Origin: UBA5603 sp964501315
GTDB lineage: Bacteria > Bacillota_I > Bacilli_A > Izemoplasmatales > Hujiaoplasmataceae
Assembly: GCA_964501315.1 (NCBI GenBank)
Contig: CAZCSO010000002.1
Location: forward strand, 90,954-154,953
Reading direction: 5' to 3'
DNA: 64,000 nucleotides
Within the stretch, counting starts at the first letter, position 1; each line of letters begins with the position of its first letter. Under the pieces are notes generated by a model. That model did not search any database, was not told the origin of the DNA, and saw only the letters and a list, made by a program, of their open reading frames with translations. A program made the translations under genes and the position numbers. Shown piece by piece: positions 60,766 to 64,000 of this stretch.

Positions 60766-61782
60766 ATGATTAAAATTGCAGTCGATGCCATGGGCGGCGA
60801 TTACGCTCCTAAAGAACAAATAGCCGGCGTCATGATGGCGTTGGAAAAAATGAAGGATATTGAAATAACGCTCTACGGAGAAACTGAAAAAATCAAACCG
60901 TATTTGACTTCGATGGATCGAATTACCATCGTGGAATCTAATTATGTCATAGATATGGGTGAAAAAAATCCGATTAAGGCCATCAAAGAACATCCCGAAG
61001 CTTCGATGGTGTTAGCTCTGTCGTCGCTTCGTAAGAACGAAAATGATGCAGTCGTCTCAAGCGGCGCTACGCAAGCCCTTATTGCCGGCGCTCATTTGTT
61101 GGTTCGCCGGATGCCTGGTTTTAAACGAACAGCCATTGCGCCGTTAATTCCGTCTTTATCAGGAAAACCGACGATTCTTTTGGATGCGGGAGCCAATCTT
61201 GAAATCCGCCCAGAGCACATGCTTCAACAAGCTTATTTTGCGACCGTTTACGCCAAAGAAGTCCTTAACCGCGAAAATCCTGTGGTCGGCTTAATCAACA
61301 TTGGGACCGAAGACGGAAAAGGTCGTGAGTTGGATAAGGAAGTTTTCTCACTCTTTAAATCCACACCTTTGTTTACGTTCTATGGGAACGTGGAACCGAA
61401 GTCGGTAATGAATCCGCCGTGCGACATTTTAATCAGTGATGGGTTCACTGCCAACATCGTCATGAAGACCGTTGAAGGCACCGCTAAAGGCATGGGTGAA
61501 CTCTTGAAGCGGGAGTTAAAGAGCTCATTTTTTGGAAAAATCGGTGCTCTCATAGCCTCGAAAAATCTAAAAAACTTTAAAAAATCGTTATCACCCGAAG
61601 AAATTGGCGGTGCGATGATATACGGGCTATATGCTCCCGTCATCAAAGCTCAAGGCGCCTCCAAAGCTTATGGTTTTTATAACGCTATTCGGCAAGCGGC
61701 CGATGTCGTTCGTTCAGAAGTATTTCCAAAGGTTGCCCGTTACGTCCAAGAATCGGGTGAGTTAAATCAAAATGAAGCGTAA
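60766..61782 (+). CDS. plsX: Phosphate acyltransferase PlsX
   Basis: A 338-residue enzyme that interconverts acyl-ACP and acyl-phosphate for phosphatidic acid synthesis. Motifs are IAVDAMGGDYAPKEQI, VSSGATQALIAGAHLLV, LLDAGANLEIRPEHMLQ, GLINIGTEDGKGREL and DILISDGFTANIVMK. It works with PlsY and with FakA-made acyl-phosphate. Its end overlaps rnc by 11 bases: the fabD-fabG-acpP genes usual at this spot are missing. The RBS is AAAGAGGTG. Confidence 0.97.
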   Translation: MIKIAVDAMGGDYAPKEQIAGVMMALEKMKDIEITLYGETEKIKPYLTSMDRITIVESNYVIDMGEKNPIKAIKEHPEASMVLALSSLRKNENDAVVSSGATQALIAGAHLLVRRMPGFKRTAIAPLIPSLSGKPTILLDAGANLEIRPEHMLQQAYFATVYAKEVLNRENPVVGLINIGTEDGKGRELDKEVFSLFKSTPLFTFYGNVEPKSVMNPPCDILISDGFTANIVMKTVEGTAKGMGELLKRELKSSFFGKIGALIASKNLKNFKKSLSPEEIGGAMIYGLYAPVIKAQGASKAYGFYNAIRQAADVVRSEVFPKVARYVQESGELNQNEA

Positions 61783-62476
61783 TTTGTCCGATCTAGAACG
61801 TTATTTTGATCTAAAATTTAACACGATTGGTTTGTTGGAACAAGCGATGACGCACCCGTCATACGCCAACGAATACGGTCGCCCTTCCAATCAACGATTG
61901 GAGTTTATTGGTGATGCAGTTATTGACTTGACGGTCGGTAAGTATCTTTACGATCTTATGCCTCATGAAGACGAAGGGGTTTTGACAAAAAAACGGGCTG
62001 CCGAAGTCTGTGAAGCAAGTTTGTCGGCCATCGCCCAAAGTTTTAATCTTGGCGATTACCTTTTGCTCGGCAAAGGAGAAGAAAAATCGAACGGCTATGA
62101 AAAACCGCGCGTACTCGCCGACGCGTTTGAAGCCTTTTTAGGTGCGATATTTATCGATAAAGGACTCAAAGAAGTATACAAGGTGCTTAACAAAGTCGTC
62201 TTTCCGTTTATTGACCAAACGCTCGAAGATAGCGCTCATGATTACAAAAGCATTCTTCAAGAATTGGTTCAATCGGATAAACGGACGTTGCTATACGAAA
62301 TCATCGATGAAACCGGACCCGCGCATGACAAGACATTCGTCGCTCATGTCAAGATGGACGGAGAGATCATCATGGGTATGGGAACTGGGAAAACAAAAAA
62401 AGAAGCCGAACAGGCTGCCGCAAAAGATACGTTGGCAAAAATGGCTCATTCTAACATTCAGGAGGATGAATCATGA
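61772..62476 (+). CDS. rnc: Ribonuclease III
   Basis: A 234-residue double-strand RNase. The catalytic domain has the signature NQRLEFIGDAVIDLTVGKYL and LADAFEAFLGAIFIDKG (acidic metal ligands). The dsRNA-binding domain at the C-terminus (about 155-226) includes DYKSILQELVQS and GTGKTKKEAEQAAAKDTL. It processes rRNA precursors. The start lies inside plsX; it is followed by dnaD with a 4-base overlap. Confidence 0.97.
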   Translation: MKRNLSDLERYFDLKFNTIGLLEQAMTHPSYANEYGRPSNQRLEFIGDAVIDLTVGKYLYDLMPHEDEGVLTKKRAAEVCEASLSAIAQSFNLGDYLLLGKGEEKSNGYEKPRVLADAFEAFLGAIFIDKGLKEVYKVLNKVVFPFIDQTLEDSAHDYKSILQELVQSDKRTLLYEIIDETGPAHDKTFVAHVKMDGEIIMGMGTGKTKKEAEQAAAKDTLAKMAHSNIQEDES

Positions 62477-63156
62477 AAAACAAGGAATTTAATATATACC
62501 TTGAAGTAACTAAAAAAATGATTGACGAAGGCATCATTGATTTTGGCAAATTGATTCTCAAAAATTACAAATTATTGGGTATTAATGAGACCGAAGCGAT
62601 GGTTCTGATTGAATTAAACAATCAGAAAAAGAAGGGACATACCTTTCTAAACCCGTCTAAACTCGTCAAGAATCTATCAATTTCCGTTGATGAATTATTG
62701 CAAATTTTGGATAAATTGATTAAGAATGGATTAATCGTCATGGAAATTGTAACGGGAACGAACGGAAAAGAAACCGAAGTCTATCATTTGGATAACGTTT
62801 TGATGACGATTTATCTTTCCTATCAAAAGTCAATCGAAGAACAACTCGTGAACAAACCAAAAACCTATGGGACGAAAGAAGAAGAAATCGTTGATTTGTT
62901 AGAAACGGAGTTTCAAAAACAACTGACCCCGACCGAGATTGAGATCATTCGACGTTGGTCTTCGGAGGAACGGTTTTCCTTGTTGGATATTAAAAAAGCG
63001 ATTTTGGATGCAATTAAAGCGAACAAATACAGCATCAGTTACGTCGATACGCTACTAATCAAGAGACAGACGCAACAAGCCAAATCTCAAGAAGTAACGT
63101 ACAATCCTGAAAATGCAGAAGCGATTAAATCGTTAATCGAAACATGGAAAAAATAA
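62473..63156 (+). CDS. dnaD: DNA replication protein DnaD
   Basis: A 227-residue DnaD. The N-terminal winged helix (about 1-110) has DFGKLILKNYKLLGINETEAMVLIEL. The C-terminal DnaD domain has EIVDLLETEFQKQLTPTEIEIIRRW and the helix-end motif SISYVDTLLIKR, equivalent to YxxxILxxW. It acts with DnaA, DnaB and DnaI in helicase loading. It overlaps rnc by four bases and nth by 13 bases; dnaD-nth is a conserved pair. Confidence 0.93.
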   Translation: MKNKEFNIYLEVTKKMIDEGIIDFGKLILKNYKLLGINETEAMVLIELNNQKKKGHTFLNPSKLVKNLSISVDELLQILDKLIKNGLIVMEIVTGTNGKETEVYHLDNVLMTIYLSYQKSIEEQLVNKPKTYGTKEEEIVDLLETEFQKQLTPTEIEIIRRWSSEERFSLLDIKKAILDAIKANKYSISYVDTLLIKRQTQQAKSQEVTYNPENAEAIKSLIETWKK

Positions 63157-63785
63157 CCTTAGATAAACGATCCAAAATCATTTACGAACAGCTGAGTTTG
63201 CTCTATCCCGACGCTCACTGTGAACTAACCTATGATAATGATGTTCATCTACTTATGGCTATCATGTTGAGTGCACAGACAACCGATGCCTCTGTCAACA
63301 AAGTGACGCCTGTTTTATTTTCACATTATCCTTCAGTTCATTCATTAGCGAATGCGAATTTATTGGACGTGGAAAGAGATATTCAGTCGTTGGGGTTGTA
63401 TCGAAACAAAGCGAAGAACTTGGTTTCCATGGCCCAAAAAATAATCTCCGATTATCAAGGCCTTATTCCTTCTACTCAAAATGAACTAGAATCGTTGCCC
63501 GGTGTGGGTAGAAAAACGGCGAATGTCTATTTGAGCGAATGGCATAAATTACCACGAATTGCGGTTGACACGCATGTCAAACGTGTCAGTGTTCGATTGG
63601 GACTAGCTGATGAGGTTGATACGCCTGAAAAAGTAGAAGCCAAATTGATGAAGTTGTTCGATGAGAATCTTTGGATTGAAATGCATCATAAGTTAATTTT
63701 TTTCGGTCGTTATTTCTGCAAAGCCGTGAAACCGGAGTGTCATCACTGCCCTTTATTATCAATTTGCAAAAAGCCAATCATTTGA
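63144..63785 (+). CDS. nth: Endonuclease III
   Basis: A 213-residue DNA glycosylase/AP lyase for oxidised pyrimidines. It has the helix-hairpin-helix LESLPGVGRKTANVYLSEW with the catalytic Lys, the catalytic Asp in IAVDTHVKRVSVRLGL, and a 4Fe-4S cluster motif FCKAVKPECHHCPLLSIC. It starts inside dnaD. A terminator hairpin overlaps its stop. Confidence 0.97.
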   Translation: MEKITLDKRSKIIYEQLSLLYPDAHCELTYDNDVHLLMAIMLSAQTTDASVNKVTPVLFSHYPSVHSLANANLLDVERDIQSLGLYRNKAKNLVSMAQKIISDYQGLIPSTQNELESLPGVGRKTANVYLSEWHKLPRIAVDTHVKRVSVRLGLADEVDTPEKVEAKLMKLFDENLWIEMHHKLIFFGRYFCKAVKPECHHCPLLSICKKPII

Positions 63786-63796
63786 TTGGTTTTTTT
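63773..63796 (+). terminator. Terminator of the plsX-rnc-dnaD-nth unit
   Basis: AGCCAATCA - TT - TGATTGGTT with a run of T; the nth stop codon is within the hairpin. Confidence 0.82.
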
Positions 63797-63833
63797 ATGG
63801 CTTATTTGACTAATTTTTTCAAGTTTTCCCATC

Positions 63834-63862
63834 TTCTCAAGTTCATCGTTTTATTTTATAAT
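63834..63862 (+). promoter_or_regulatory. Promoter of the gene at the window end
   Basis: TTCTCA (63834-63839), a 17-nt spacer and TATAAT (63857-63862), in the 139-base gap after nth. Confidence 0.55.
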
Positions 63863-63924
63863 TATAGTGACAAAAATAAACATCCATTGTCTATTATTTG
63901 ATTCTTTTAAAGGAGTTTGAAACC

Positions 63925-64000
63925 ATGCTTGGAAAAATCGAAAATGAATTAGAAAAAAGAGACCAGTCAAAACGCGATTTTTATTTTAGTTCCATCGGTA
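63925..64000 (+). CDS. Unidentified gene, 3' truncated by the window end
   Basis: An ATG at 63925 behind AAAGGAGTTTGAAACC opens a frame of 25 codons to the window end (MLGKIENELEKRDQSKRDFY...). The charged, helical start has no signal peptide. Too little is present to name it; the strong RBS and its own promoter make it a likely real gene. Confidence 0.6.
   Translation, partial: MLGKIENELEKRDQSKRDFYFSSIG

Noticed and set aside
1..64000. Mycoplasma-type UGA=Trp code
   Set aside because: Several conserved genes end at UGA exactly where the family ends, and Trp is encoded by UGG.
1..64000. Defence system, prophage, integrative element or CRISPR
   Set aside because: No nuclease-helicase defence pairs, phage structural genes, integrases, spaced direct repeats or cas genes were seen; nearly all genes are housekeeping or transport.

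Overview
The window is a gene-dense, low-GC stretch of a Firmicutes/Mollicutes-type chromosome. Several features point this way: strong AAGGAGG-type ribosome binding sites, TTGACA/TATAAT-type promoters, GTG and TTG starts, a PolC-type replicase, a DnaB-DnaI-DnaD primosome, omega subunit, RqcH, a CcpA-like regulator and T-box leaders in front of tyrS, thrS and pheS. UGA is used as a stop (for example dnaI, rimM, mutM), so this is the standard bacterial code and not the Mycoplasma code. The reduced metabolic complement around conserved clusters, a CoA-disulfide reductase with a rhodanese domain, rubrerythrin and lipoproteins with Thr-rich stalks would fit an anaerobic Acholeplasma/Izemoplasma-like lineage. 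That placement is inference; no 16S gene is present.

Layout. 1-2.6 kb: GrpB-family fragment, CoA-disulfide reductase, thioredoxin-like protein. 2.7-13.2 kb: accessory and carbohydrate genes (GPH sugar symporter with a cre-like site, GT8 glycosyltransferase plus P-loop kinase, surface endonuclease/phosphatase-fold protein, YhhN, GH2 hydrolase, esterase, PII-like protein plus cation/proton antiporter, GH17-like hydrolase). 13.2-17.5 kb: rimM-trmD-rplS, CcpA-like regulator, T-box-tyrS. 17.5-21.4 kb: Zn/Cd P-type ATPase and a CotH lipoprotein. 21.6-26.2 kb: pepV-trmB-M42 peptidase, then a pantothenate-type ECF S component coupled to coaX. 26.3-35 kb: polA-mutM-coaE-unknown-dnaB-dnaI, T-box-thrS. 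35-43 kb: rqcH opposed to gmk-rpoZ, polC, BI-1-like membrane protein. 43-50 kb: T-box-pheS-pheT, ABC exporter, rlmN. 49.7-56.4 kb: pfk, rubrerythrin, rsgA-rpe-thiN and two tandem HtrA-like surface proteases. 56.5-64 kb: rpmB (reverse), fakA, recG, plsX-rnc-dnaD-nth and the start of an unidentified gene.

How it works together. The core order strongly resembles Bacillus subtilis (polA-mutM-coaE-dnaB-dnaI-thrS; rlmN...rsgA-rpe-thiN-rpmB-fakA-recG-plsX-rnc), with telling differences. The fab/acp genes normally between plsX and rnc are gone and plsX overlaps rnc. FakA and PlsX therefore look geared to exogenous fatty acids. The prpC-prkC phosphatase/kinase pair is replaced by pfk and rubrerythrin. 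Two paralogous surface proteases are inserted between thiN and rpmB. CcpA plus a cre-like site at the GPH transporter suggests carbon catabolite control.

No rRNA, tRNA, CRISPR array, intact insertion sequence, prophage or defence island was found. No stretch above 300 bases lacks a gene or leader RNA; the longest bare gap (21351-21637) holds a terminator and perhaps a decayed transposase end. I do not see a clear-cut new multi-gene system. The best candidates for under-described biology are the PII-like/antiporter pair, the tandem HtrA proteins with tyrosine-periodic stalks, the acidic insertion in the GPH transporter, and the conserved-position unknown gene at 30343-30708.
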